NCBI GenBank assembly: GCA_016718315.1
Contig: JADKDV010000001.1
Coordinates: forward strand, 868,001-932,000
Reading direction: 5' to 3'
DNA: 64,000 bases
Source: Candidatus Obscuribacter sp.
Lineage (GTDB): Bacteria; Cyanobacteriota; Vampirovibrionia; Obscuribacterales; Obscuribacteraceae
Positions within the stretch are counted from its first letter, which is position 1; every line of letters starts with the position of its first letter. The notes under the pieces were generated by a model, which searched no databases, was not told the origin of the DNA, and saw nothing but the letters and a program-made list of their open reading frames with translations. Made by a program: the position numbers and the translations under genes. This document shows positions 44,364 through 53,440 of this stretch, one piece after another.

Positions 44364-45782
44364 TTATACACGACTGATAAGCTTTTGTGCGCAGAGATTA
44401 CCACTATTGACGCAATCAGGAATTCCTACGCCGCCATAGCTCGCTCCGGCAATAAAGAGGTTTTTGTGCTTTTCGGCGAGCTGCTCTATTTGGGCTACCA
44501 GTTTTTTGTAGCCTACATTATATTGAGGCATCGAACCTGGCCAGCGCGAAATTTTGACAATTTCAGGGGGAGCCTTAATGCCGAGAAGGAAATCCAGGTC
44601 TTTTAATGTCTTTTGTTTAAGCTCTTCATCACTAAAATCAAGCAGATTCTCTTGGCCCACACCGCCCATAAAACTACGCAAGATCACTTTGTCCTGAGGG
44701 GCTCGCCCGTTGTATTTATTACTGAGAAAGCTAAAGGCAATAAGTGTCAAACCATATTTTTTGCGCTCGCAGTCAGGAATAACTGCTCCATAGGCGCTCT
44801 CATGACCGGCTTTAAGCTTACTGAGAGCGGCTCGATCAAAAATAGCATTGACCACCACCGAAGAGGCAGATTTAATTAAACCCAAACTAGAAGAAAGCGC
44901 ACTATCAATACTTTGCAAAAGTCTGGCAGCACTTGGTGCCGGTATAGCCAGGACCAAATAGTCACTCTCCAATACTTCGCCAGTGGCACACTGGAGTCTG
45001 TAGCCAGACTCTAAGGGCGTGATTGAGTCCACTTTTGTATTGAGTTTGAGCTTTAAATTGCAGGTGTTTTGCACCAGTGCATCCACCAGTACCGACATGC
45101 CACGATCAAAGCTGGCAAAGAGTCCATAACGAGCACCAGATGACTGATCACTGCCTTTCATGAGACCACGTATGACACTACCACTGGTGCGCTCCAGATC
45201 AACAAAACGCTCAGCAACAGCCTGAGCACTGAGCTTTTCGGCATCGCCAACATAGATACCAGCCACCATGGGTTGAGCCAGCCTTTCGAGGACTTCCTGG
45301 CCCAGACGACGTCTGACAAAACTAGCCAGACTCTCGTCTGCATCAGTTTTGCGAGGCGGGATAACTAACTCCAGTAGTGCTCTCAGCTTACCCAAAGGAC
45401 TGAGGATAGGACTTGTAGCAAAAGGCAAAAGGCGAGAAGGCGCAAGCAATGAAAAACCACCCGGCACATTTTGCAGTTGCCCATCACTCAACACCAGAGC
45501 GCCAGTGCCTTCTGGACGACTTTTGACAATACGCTCAGTCAAATTAAGCGACTTAGCCAGGTCCAGTACAAATGGTTTGTTAGTTATAAAGTTGTCTGGT
45601 CCCTGCTCAAGCGTATATTGATTGGTCTCGCCCATTACTACAGTCTCGATTGGACCACCGGTCTTGGCGGTGCCTTCGACAACAGTTATGTCCAAATCAG
45701 GGCGCGCCTGTCTCAAACGATAAGCACAAGTAAGTCCTGTGATGCCACCACCAATGATGATGACTCGAGGATCTGCCATCAC
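44364..45782 (-). CDS. hemG: Protoporphyrinogen oxidase (HemG/HemY type)
   Basis: A 472-residue FAD enzyme that oxidises protoporphyrinogen IX to protoporphyrin IX using oxygen. The dinucleotide fold I-I-G-G-G-I-T-G-L-T at about 7-16 and the family segment G-G-P-I-E-T near 41, with L-E-Q-G-P-D-N-F-I just after, match HemY-type enzymes (called hemG or hemY in different systems). A C-terminal G-A-S-Y-G-G-V-G-I-P motif closes the FAD site. The start overlaps the hemE stop by four bases. Together they give the late haem steps. Only these two haem genes are in the window. Confidence 0.92.
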   Translation of the reverse strand: MMADPRVIIIGGGITGLTCAYRLRQARPDLDITVVEGTAKTGGPIETVVMGETNQYTLEQGPDNFITNKPFVLDLAKSLNLTERIVKSRPEGTGALVLSDGQLQNVPGGFSLLAPSRLLPFATSPILSPLGKLRALLELVIPPRKTDADESLASFVRRRLGQEVLERLAQPMVAGIYVGDAEKLSAQAVAERFVDLERTSGSVIRGLMKGSDQSSGARYGLFASFDRGMSVLVDALVQNTCNLKLKLNTKVDSITPLESGYRLQCATGEVLESDYLVLAIPAPSAARLLQSIDSALSSSLGLIKSASSVVVNAIFDRAALSKLKAGHESAYGAVIPDCERKKYGLTLIAFSFLSNKYNGRAPQDKVILRSFMGGVGQENLLDFSDEELKQKTLKDLDFLLGIKAPPEIVKISRWPGSMPQYNVGYKKLVAQIEQLAEKHKNLFIAGASYGGVGIPDCVNSGNLCAQKLISRV

Positions 45783-46828
45783 ACACCGACCTTGCTTGGC
45801 GACCAGTTTTTAACAGTATCCACCAGATATTTGACGTTATCCTCAGGTGTATGCTGCAAAATGCCATGTCCGAGATTAAAGATATGGCCGCGCTCACCTT
45901 GCATAGCCTGCATTATCAAATCAGTCTGACTTTTTATGGTACTGCGATCAGCAAAAAGAACACAAGGGTCTAAATTGCCCATCACCGGTATATCTGGTCC
46001 GATAACGGCTCTAGCCTGCTTGATATCTGAGCGCCAGTCTACCCCCAAGGCGGTACTACCAGCTAAAGCCATAAGGTCGAGCATGCTACCGCAGCCGGTG
46101 CCAAAATAAATACTAGGTACACCATCACCAAGGGCAGCAAATATTTTTTTGCTATGAGGCAGTACATAATGCTCAAAATCCTGACGACTGAGAGCCCCGA
46201 CCCAGCTATCAAAAAGCATAAGACAATGGGCTCCAGCATTGCTTTGACCAAGCAAATAAGCAACAGTCATTTGCGCCAGTAAATCCATCAGACTGGCAAA
46301 GGCAGCTGGCTCTGTGTACATAAACTTTTTGGTCTTTTCAAAGTTACGCGATGAGCCGCCCTCAATCAGATAACTGGCTAGAGTAAAAGGCGCTCCGGCA
46401 AAGCCGATAAGTGGAGTATGCGGTCTGGCATTGACAAACAACCTGACTGATTCAAATACATAACCAAGACTCTCAGCCACATCAAAAGACTTGAGAGCAG
46501 CTACATCTTGTGGCGATGAGACTGGCTTTTCTAATACTGGACCTTCACCCTTAGCAAAGCTGAGCCCAGCTCCCATCGCCTCCAATGGCAAAAGTATGTC
46601 GGCAAAAATAATACCGGCATCTACACCAAGCTGATCAACGGCATCCACCGTGACCTGACAAGCAAGATCACTTTGATGACACAAAGTGAGAAAATCCACC
46701 TCTTGCCTTATCGCCCGGTAAGTCTTTTGATAGCGACCGGCCTGCCTCATCAACCAAATTGGAGTACGTTCAGTTTTTTCGCCCCTGAGAGCCTTTAAAA
46801 ATACACTTTGCTTAATTGAGTCAGTCAT
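45779..46828 (-). CDS. hemE: Uroporphyrinogen decarboxylase
   Basis: A 349-residue enzyme that converts uroporphyrinogen III to coproporphyrinogen III. The diagnostic N-terminal P-I-W-L-M-R-Q-A-G-R-Y (about 22-32) holds the substrate-binding Arg residues. D-I-L-L-P-L-E-A-M-G (about 77-86), G-F-A-G-A-P-F-T-L-A-S-Y and a C-terminal N-L-G-H-G-I-L are also present. Length and motifs are normal for the family, so the gene looks intact. It starts the haem operon and overlaps hemG by four bases. Confidence 0.97.
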   Translation of the reverse strand: MTDSIKQSVFLKALRGEKTERTPIWLMRQAGRYQKTYRAIRQEVDFLTLCHQSDLACQVTVDAVDQLGVDAGIIFADILLPLEAMGAGLSFAKGEGPVLEKPVSSPQDVAALKSFDVAESLGYVFESVRLFVNARPHTPLIGFAGAPFTLASYLIEGGSSRNFEKTKKFMYTEPAAFASLMDLLAQMTVAYLLGQSNAGAHCLMLFDSWVGALSRQDFEHYVLPHSKKIFAALGDGVPSIYFGTGCGSMLDLMALAGSTALGVDWRSDIKQARAVIGPDIPVMGNLDPCVLFADRSTIKSQTDLIMQAMQGERGHIFNLGHGILQHTPEDNVKYLVDTVKNWSPSKVGV

Positions 46829-46937
46829 AATTTGCTTTTGTGAAGTAGAGCAAATAGTAACAAACTGCCGAGATTTGGTTGTGAAAGGAGCTAAATAAGA
46901 GGCTATAGGCTAACTTATGTAATGACCATACAAAAGG

Positions 46938-47348
46938 GTGGCAATGGCAACAAAAAATTTTAAAGTGGCTCTCATTGGCGCTGGTCCCGGCGGCGTGAGC
47001 TGTGCACTGGGGCTACTCGAAGCTCGTATAGCGGCTGTTTTAATTGACAAAAATCTAAACTGTGGCGGACAGCTCAAACAAATTCCATCGCCCATTTTAA
47101 ACTTTGCTGGCACTACCTGGTCAAACGGTAACGCTGCCCAAAAATCTCTAGAACAGTCACTGATACAGGCCAGTCACGAGGCTTTGAATGACGACTGTGA
47201 CCTTGAGTACCTAAGTAATACTACGGTTACCGCTATTGACCACAACGGCAGAGTTAACCTGGATAAAGGCAATGCTGTAATTGAAGCTGAATATATCGTC
47301 CTGGCACCTGGTTACCGCCTTAGAGAATTGTTTTTTGCAGGGATCTGA
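46938..47348 (+). CDS. N-terminal part of a frameshifted TrxB-like oxidoreductase
   Basis: 136 residues from an ATG in the frame starting 46938 (alternative ATG at 46944) carry the FAD-binding half of a thioredoxin-reductase-like protein: A-L-I-G-A-G-P-G-G-V-S (about 10-20), N-C-G-G-Q-L (about 41-46) and I-V-L-A-P-G-Y (about 119-125). The frame then reaches TGA after a six-T run at 47331-47336. One T fewer would lead straight into the second half (L-Q-G-S-E-T-A), so a 1-base insertion in the homopolymer explains the break. Confidence 0.8.
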   Translation: MAMATKNFKVALIGAGPGGVSCALGLLEARIAAVLIDKNLNCGGQLKQIPSPILNFAGTTWSNGNAAQKSLEQSLIQASHEALNDDCDLEYLSNTTVTAIDHNGRVNLDKGNAVIEAEYIVLAPGYRLRELFFAGI

Positions 47349-47922
47349 AACCGCACTCAGCCATGTTTACTACCACCTTAGCAAGGCCCAAATCACCAGT
47401 CTCAATACTAAAGTCGCACTTATTGTAGGCGGCGGAGATAGTGCCTTACTGGAAGCACTGAGTCTGCAAAATCAGTGTAAATCGGTCTATCTAATGCCGC
47501 GCAGTGGCCTCAGTAAAGCCAGACCCGATCTGCAACAAAGAATTAGAGACGGCAACATAAATGTGCTTTATCAAAGTGAGATTATAGAGCTTGAAGATGG
47601 TCAGGATGGTCTTTCAAGTGTGGCTATATTGGACAAAAATACTGGCAAAAAATATTCTTTGCCCTGTAATTTTGTTGTAGTCAAAGCTGGCTACCAACCA
47701 AACACCGAGTTTTTGCAAGGCACCATCGATCTCAGCGAAAGCCAACATATAAAAGTAAATGCTCAGCTCAATGTTTTTGGCAACGGCCAAGTCCTGCCAA
47801 ACATATTTGCCATTGGAGATGCAGTGGCCAGTAAATATGAAGTAGCACGCATCGCCAGGTCAGTTGGTCAAGGCATGCAAGTGGCTAGCACCATAAGCCG
47901 CTTACTGTCTGAGCGCAAATAA
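47281..47922 (+). CDS. C-terminal part of a frameshifted TrxB-like oxidoreductase
   Basis: The frame opens at 47281 (TTG), but only residues from about L19-Q-G (near 47335) belong to the protein. It has the NADPH-binding loop V-G-G-G-D-S-A-L-L-E-A (about 49-59) and the closing FAD segment I-F-A-I-G-D-A-V (about 178-185). No CxxC is seen between the halves, so the enzyme resembles TrxB-like ferredoxin/flavodoxin-NADP reductases rather than thioredoxin reductase. The joined protein is about 327 residues, normal for that type. It overlaps ispH by 21 bases at the 3' end. Confidence 0.75.
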   Translation: MKLNISSWHLVTALENCFLQGSETALSHVYYHLSKAQITSLNTKVALIVGGGDSALLEALSLQNQCKSVYLMPRSGLSKARPDLQQRIRDGNINVLYQSEIIELEDGQDGLSSVAILDKNTGKKYSLPCNFVVVKAGYQPNTEFLQGTIDLSESQHIKVNAQLNVFGNGQVLPNIFAIGDAVASKYEVARIARSVGQGMQVASTISRLLSERK

Positions 47923-49098
47923 ACGAGTCAAAACTTCTGCCACCACTTGATCCGGTGTTGAGGCACCAGAGGTAAGACCAACTGTGATTTCACCATCAGG
48001 CAAAAAGCCCTCTTTAATCTCGCAAGTCTGCTTATCCAGGGGCTTGAAGCGAATTTGATTACCAGGGCCAATACAATCGGGACCATCAATATGATAGCTA
48101 TTGAGTTTGCGATTTTCGGCTATTTCTTGCAAGTGAGAAGTATTGGAAGAATTGAAGCCACCGATTACCAGGATCACATCTAGTTTTTCGTCCACTAGTT
48201 TGAGCATGGCATCCTGACGCTCTTGCGTGGCATGGCAGATAGTGTCACCAGGGCTGAGGAAATGCTTATCAACTTCTTGTGGTCCATATTTTTTGAGCAT
48301 AGTTTGCTCAAATAGTTTGCCGATCATTTCGGTTTCGCCTTTGAGCATGGTTGTCTGATTGGCGATACCAATGGCGCTGAGATGTAAATCAGGATCAAAG
48401 CCGTGAGATGCAGCAGCTCCAAAACGTTCTAAAAATTCTGCCCGACTGCCACCATTCAAAATGTAGTCAGCCACCCAGCTCGCTTCTTCCATATTGCGCA
48501 CAATCAAATAGCAATGAGCACGAGATGATGTGGCGACTGTTTCTTCGTGCTGGGGTTTACCGTGAATAATGGCCGTGAAATTACCTTCTTCGTAATTGTT
48601 TATACGGTTCCATACCCTTGACACCCAGGGGCAAGTTGTATCGACAATTTCACAATGTCTCTCTTCAATTATCTTCATTTCTTCGACAGAAGCGCCAAAA
48701 GCCGGCAAAATCACCACGTCGCCTTCGGTTATGGGGCTGAAATCCTTAGCCCCTGCGCTGTCCAGGGCAATAAAGTGGATGCCCATTTCTTTTAGATTGT
48801 TATTGACGATGGGATTATGGATTATTTCGTTTGTAATCCAGATCTTTTTGTCCGGAAAGTGCCGCCTGGCTTGATAAGCCATTGAAACAGCACGATCCAC
48901 GCCCCAACAAAAGCCAAAAGCTTCAGCCAATTTAACTGTAATACCAAGTCGGCTAATAACATTGCCCGAGGTGCGCAACTCTGCCACTAGCTCGGACTCG
49001 TATTCTTTCTTGAGATCAACTTCAACTTCTTCTTTGAGTCCAAAGCCCTTGCGATGGTAAGTCGACTGGCCTGCTTGTTTTGATATGTTTTCGCTCAT
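47902..49098 (-). CDS. ispH: 4-hydroxy-3-methylbut-2-enyl diphosphate reductase, cyanobacterial type
   Basis: A 398-residue iron-sulfur enzyme that makes IPP and DMAPP in the last step of the MEP pathway. The three cluster Cys are visible: F-G-F-C-W-G-V (about 61-67), D-T-T-C-P-W-V (about 151-157) and G-D-T-I-C-H-A-T-Q-E-R (about 287-297). The N-terminal extension with Y-H-R-K-G-F-G (about 14-20) is characteristic of cyanobacterial and plastid IspH, which are longer than the E. coli form (about 316). This is the clearest lineage marker in the window. The gene converges on the oxidoreductase. Confidence 0.96.
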   Translation of the reverse strand: MSENISKQAGQSTYHRKGFGLKEEVEVDLKKEYESELVAELRTSGNVISRLGITVKLAEAFGFCWGVDRAVSMAYQARRHFPDKKIWITNEIIHNPIVNNNLKEMGIHFIALDSAGAKDFSPITEGDVVILPAFGASVEEMKIIEERHCEIVDTTCPWVSRVWNRINNYEEGNFTAIIHGKPQHEETVATSSRAHCYLIVRNMEEASWVADYILNGGSRAEFLERFGAAASHGFDPDLHLSAIGIANQTTMLKGETEMIGKLFEQTMLKKYGPQEVDKHFLSPGDTICHATQERQDAMLKLVDEKLDVILVIGGFNSSNTSHLQEIAENRKLNSYHIDGPDCIGPGNQIRFKPLDKQTCEIKEGFLPDGEITVGLTSGASTPDQVVAEVLTRLFALRQ

Positions 49099-49188
49099 CT
49101 AGTTAATCCCAAAATATATAGAAGAAATTCTTGGCAGCTCAAAAATACATTATTGCAGCTCTAAACGTAAACCACCGGGGGTTCTCGA

Positions 49189-49197
49189 TGCTATGAT
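49189..49197 (+). promoter_or_regulatory. Putative extended -10 promoter
   Basis: TGC followed by TATGAT (five of six to TATAAT) makes an extended -10 element. The predicted start near 49204 leaves a 54-base leader before the GTG at 49258. No -35 match is needed with a TGn motif, and none is seen. Confidence 0.4.
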
Positions 49198-49257
49198 TGC
49201 CAACCTAGTGTTACTAAGCCAAGCAATCTGACCTGAATTGATGAACGGAGGTTCTCA

Positions 49258-49680
49258 GTGAATATGTTCAAGAATTTCAAAGCCGTTACCTGCGCTTTGC
49301 TCGCAGCCGGTGCATTTGTTTCCACAGCAAATCTCGAAGCATCAGCCGATGATATGAAAGAAATGGGTAAAAACGTTGCCCTATTTCCTGTCCGCGCAGC
49401 TTCAGTAGCTTCCGGTATTGTAGTTGGAGTACCTGTGGCAGTCGTGCGCAGAAGCTCCAACCGTGTCATCGAATTTACCGGCAACTTCGCCGATAAAATC
49501 GGCGGCAAAGATCACATCCCCCCGATGGTAATCTCATCAGTAATGGGTGTGCCCTTTGGTCTTCTAGTAGGTACCGGTGAAGGTATGTACTGGGGCTCCA
49601 GAAATGCTTTCTCCAACTCTGTAGAGAAGCCTTTCTCTAAAGCAGCTTTTAGCCTCGATACCGAACTGGAAGCACACTAA
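49258..49680 (+). CDS. Small secreted or membrane protein
   Basis: A 140-residue protein starting at GTG behind a GGAGG site (GAACGGAGGTTCTCA). A signal peptide (about 7-27, with alternative cleavage near A-S-A) is followed by a stretch with two mildly hydrophobic Gly/Val-rich segments (about 42-62 and 87-108) that could insert in a membrane. No known family is seen. It has its own promoter-like site and a strong terminator, so it is a single-gene unit. Confidence 0.65.
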   Translation: MNMFKNFKAVTCALLAAGAFVSTANLEASADDMKEMGKNVALFPVRAASVASGIVVGVPVAVVRRSSNRVIEFTGNFADKIGGKDHIPPMVISSVMGVPFGLLVGTGEGMYWGSRNAFSNSVEKPFSKAAFSLDTELEAH

Positions 49681-49690
49681 AAAATACAAA

Positions 49691-49728
49691 AGCCGCCTGT
49701 ATGTCTTGCACAACAGGCGGTTTTTTTA
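49691..49728 (+). terminator. Rho-independent terminator
   Basis: An eight-base GC-rich stem (CCGCCTGT at 49693-49700 with ACAGGCGG at 49713-49720) is followed by seven T. It ends the single-gene unit and isolates the large gene downstream. Confidence 0.85.
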
Positions 49729-49866
49729 CTAACACTTACTGACAACTCGTTTTGGGCGTTTGCTATTTAAATAGTGGGTATATCAATCTGGGAGTTACCC
49801 CTATTGGGTTACAAGGTGGCGCTCGCTACCCTAACCGGGGGCAAACTTTATTGAAAGGTATGGACT

Positions 49867-52800
49867 ATGACGATAGATAAAGATCGGGTGCTGAGACTCA
49901 ACTGCCCTGGTTATGGCGAAGAGTCTCATCTTAATCTCGGTCAGGCAAAATCACTGGAGCATTACCAGGTCATTATTGCCAACCCAGTCAGCCTGCTCCA
50001 TTTATTTGATAAGGGCCCAGAAGCGACAAGACGTATCAATCAGTTTGTGCAGGAAGGAATAAATCAGCTCAATGTGCCAGACGATGGTCTGATTCAAGAG
50101 CTTATTAATGAGTCCGACGACAGACTGGAGCAATTGATACCCTTTTTGTCCCAGGGCGGACTACTTATATATTTCCTCTGCCGTCCTTTTATTCTGGCCG
50201 GACCTTCGATTTCAGTAGATAACTATGACTGGCTATCGGTCTATGCTCCAGCTCAAAAAAATGCCGAGGGCACTGGTCGTCAAATGAGTGCTGTCAGTCA
50301 TGGGCGTGTAATCGAGCCCAGTGACGAAGGCGAAAATTCGGAGATGGCCGAATACTTCAAACAGTCGGGTCTGGAATGGAACACAATTATCAGAACCGAC
50401 GTACTCTCCAGTAATTATTCAGTACTCGCCACTGCTGGACCAAAAAAATGTATAGCAGCCCAGTTTTGGGCCGGTGACAATGGTGGCAAAGTAATATTTC
50501 TACCAGCGCCTTATTCGCCTGATTTTGACAAAGCTTTGATGAATGGTGTCGATATCTGGTACCAGGAAGCAGTTAAACAGGGACATATCAAAGTCGCCAC
50601 AAGCCAAAATGCTGAGACCGGCAACGAACTAGCTAAACTTTTGGCTACAGCCACCGATAGCCTCAAGAGTCTGGACACTAATTTTGCCTCGACTACTACT
50701 CCTTCAATGACAGGACAAGAGCCAGTGACTGAATCTAATATCAATCAGATCGCAAGCGAGCCGCCGGCACCAAAAGCTGAGTCCAAGCCTCCCAAAGGAG
50801 CACTCAAATCGCTATTTGATGATGACGGTCTCGATGATGATGATTTTGGCTCACCGGCAAAAGCAGCTGTCCAACCAGTGTCAGTGACGGCAGAAGACAT
50901 CCTCAAGTCAGTCTCTCTTGAAGCAGAAAGACTGAGCAAAGAGCTTGAGGCACCACCAGCGCCAGAAGCAATACCATCAATGGCTGACCTGGATCTGGAT
51001 TTAGATCTCGACAATATTATCAGGGCAAGTGTTGAGCTATCGCAGAGTGAAGAGCTAAATCAACCTTATATAGAGACAGCTTCCGAGCCAGTCCAAGAGG
51101 AGGCACCACAAGTTGTCGAAAAACCTCACTCGGTGCTCGATAGCTTTGAACTAAAACGCGCTACTGCTGACATGGACCTCTCTGAATTTGCCGAAACAGC
51201 CAGACAGTTGGTACAACAAGCCAACGAAATCGAAACTGCTACGCGTGAGCCAGGCAAAGCCGGAGCAATCACTCCCAAGCAAAAGATTACAGACCTGCTC
51301 AAAGGACTTGAAGAAAGCGAGGCTACTCCGATAGCTCAAATAGAAGAAATAACCGACGTCACCAGTGAGCCGGTAATAGAGGAGCGCTCTCCTTTTGCCA
51401 GACCAGAGCCCACTGCCGCTGAGATTGATCATAATGATGCCCTCAATGAAATGGTGCAAAATTTGCGTTCCGATCCCACTCGCAGTGGAGACACAATTCA
51501 ATCAGTAACTACTACTTTTGAGACCACAACACCTCCAAGACCTGATAAACCAGCCACGGCCATGAGCATGGATGAGTTTCGCAGTACCTTTGACTTTTTA
51601 AAACCTGATGAAGAAGTGGCAGCGGTTAGCGAACAACCAATAGAAGCGGTCACTGACAATCAAATAGAAAACACAGAGAGCAGTCATAGCGAGGCTGCCG
51701 AAGCCACTTTTGATGCCCATGATACTTTTGTCCAGGCGCAAATGGCCGCTAGAAATGCTCAAAAAGAAGAGAGCACAGCTGTCGATAGTGCCGAAAAATC
51801 CAGTCTGCGTGCCATCATGCACTCAATTAATACACCGCAGGTAGCCAAAGAACCACCGCCACCGGCCGCCGTGCCAGCCTGGCTCGCGGCTTCTCAAAGT
51901 TCACCGAGCTATTCGGCAACGCCAGCTCAAAAGTCACAAAATGATGATATCAATCAATTTGATGAAACCCAGACTCAAGAGTCTATGCCCAGTCTGGACG
52001 TAGCCAAAGAAATCTTGCAGCCCTCTTACCAGGCTGAAATTCTTGAGAGCCAGGAATTAATAGATCAAATACATAATGTACCAGCCCCCACAAATACTTT
52101 ACTTGAGTCGCTCACCGCACAGTTTGAAGAAGCAGCAGCCGCCCCCGAGCCAGAACCTGTAGTAGAGCCAGAACCGGTGGCAGAGCCAGAACCCTTAGCC
52201 ACAAACAGCGGACAATGGCAAAAGTTGGCACCACCAGCGCCACCAGCCCTGACAGAGCCAGAAGTGCCAGTTATAGAGCCGCCAGCTGCACCAGCATCAT
52301 TTGTGCCAGCTCCTCAACCAGCTGCACCCGTATTTACAGCCCAAGCCATCGAGACGCCTATGCCAGAACAAGTCAAAGAACAGGAAGTAAAAGAACAAGT
52401 TATAACTCCTCCCGCCCCGCAAGTAGTGCAGACACTTTCTCAAACACTGGCTCAAGCGGCACCACCGCCATCATCGGTGAGAGAAGCAGCGCCCACCCAG
52501 GCACCATTTTTTATGGAGCCAAAACCGGCTCCAGCTCCAGTACCGACCTTTACTCCGCAGGCAGCTCAGATACCGGTGCCGGCACCAGCAGTAGCACCAG
52601 AAAATGTGCCGGCGCAACCGCCAAAATTTGAGTCACCACCTCAGACTAACCATGCTAATAATCCAGCTTATTTGGACCAGGACCTATTGACCGACTCTCA
52701 ATCACTCTCTGCTGCTAAGGATTTAATGACAAAAATGGAAGAACTAACTCAGACAATGAACGTTACCTGGACCAACGAATTTTCTTTCCCTTATGTAGAC

Positions 52801-53397
52801 GGGCTCAAGAGCGAGCACGGTCAGATGATGGAGCAATTGAGACAGATGCAATTGCGCCTGGGTGCTCTCGACAGCCGTATTCGCGCTGTTGAAGGACTCA
52901 AACATGTACTCTTGACTGGAGAGAACGAAGGCTATCTCAGTGCTTCTCAGGAAGTCCTGACAAGATTGGGCTGGACAGTCACTCCATCGCGCAGCAATCC
53001 TACCGAACTCTGGCTCAGTCGCGGTGATCAAATTGATGCTATTGCCCGCATTGTACGCAGTCCTGCCACAGCCAATCGCTCTGAAATCGCCCAACTCGCC
53101 GAGTCTGTAATTGCTTTCTGGGATGAATATGAAATCGAACCCAAGGGCATTTTGATTGCTCAAACCTGGTTTAGCAAACCTCCTACCGAGCGCACAGAAC
53201 CAGACTTCACTCCAGCTTTGCAAGAATTCGCAGGTAAGAAAAATCTCTGTCTGATGTCGAGCATTCAGCTCTTGGCTATGTACAAAGATATGGAAATGTC
53301 CAATTCTCCCGTTGAAGAAACTAGAAAACGGATGCTGGAAACCAATGGCAGACTGATGGGATTCTCACTGGATAACTCAGTTTCAACTCCAGCTTAG
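49867..53397 (+). CDS. Large Pro-rich protein with PD-(D/E)XK-like C-terminal domain
   Basis: A 1176-residue protein. An N-terminal folded domain (about 1-260) starts L-R-L-N-C-P-G-Y-G-E and has no recognised family. A long acidic, Pro/Ala/Glu-rich disordered region follows (about 260-960) with repeats of the E-P-x-P-V-A-E-P type near 760-775. A coiled-coil stretch (about 990-1030) leads to a C-terminal domain whose order (G-W-T-V strand, D-Q-I-D-A-I-A-R-I strand, P-K-G-I-L-I-A-Q-T-W-F strand, F-A-G-K-K-N-L-C-L-M-S-S strand) resembles restriction-endonuclease-like folds. The usual E-x-K is missing, so nuclease activity is doubtful. The next gene is 43 bases away and also has a Pro/Ala linker. 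Confidence 0.7.
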   Translation: MTIDKDRVLRLNCPGYGEESHLNLGQAKSLEHYQVIIANPVSLLHLFDKGPEATRRINQFVQEGINQLNVPDDGLIQELINESDDRLEQLIPFLSQGGLLIYFLCRPFILAGPSISVDNYDWLSVYAPAQKNAEGTGRQMSAVSHGRVIEPSDEGENSEMAEYFKQSGLEWNTIIRTDVLSSNYSVLATAGPKKCIAAQFWAGDNGGKVIFLPAPYSPDFDKALMNGVDIWYQEAVKQGHIKVATSQNAETGNELAKLLATATDSLKSLDTNFASTTTPSMTGQEPVTESNINQIASEPPAPKAESKPPKGALKSLFDDDGLDDDDFGSPAKAAVQPVSVTAEDILKSVSLEAERLSKELEAPPAPEAIPSMADLDLDLDLDNIIRASVELSQSEELNQPYIETASEPVQEEAPQVVEKPHSVLDSFELKRATADMDLSEFAETARQLVQQANEIETATREPGKAGAITPKQKITDLLKGLEESEATPIAQIEEITDVTSEPVIEERSPFARPEPTAAEIDHNDALNEMVQNLRSDPTRSGDTIQSVTTTFETTTPPRPDKPATAMSMDEFRSTFDFLKPDEEVAAVSEQPIEAVTDNQIENTESSHSEAAEATFDAHDTFVQAQMAARNAQKEESTAVDSAEKSSLRAIMHSINTPQVAKEPPPPAAVPAWLAASQSSPSYSATPAQKSQNDDINQFDETQTQESMPSLDVAKEILQPSYQAEILESQELIDQIHNVPAPTNTLLESLTAQFEEAAAAPEPEPVVEPEPVAEPEPLATNSGQWQKLAPPAPPALTEPEVPVIEPPAAPASFVPAPQPAAPVFTAQAIETPMPEQVKEQEVKEQVITPPAPQVVQTLSQTLAQAAPPPSSVREAAPTQAPFFMEPKPAPAPVPTFTPQAAQIPVPAPAVAPENVPAQPPKFESPPQTNHANNPAYLDQDLLTDSQSLSAAKDLMTKMEELTQTMNVTWTNEFSFPYVDGLKSEHGQMMEQLRQMQLRLGALDSRIRAVEGLKHVLLTGENEGYLSASQEVLTRLGWTVTPSRSNPTELWLSRGDQIDAIARIVRSPATANRSEIAQLAESVIAFWDEYEIEPKGILIAQTWFSKPPTERTEPDFTPALQEFAGKKNLCLMSSIQLLAMYKDMEMSNSPVEETRKRMLETNGRLMGFSLDNSVSTPA

Positions 53398-53440
53398 GTG
53401 TAAACTATCGACGTAACGGCATATAAGGGGCTTGTCAACC

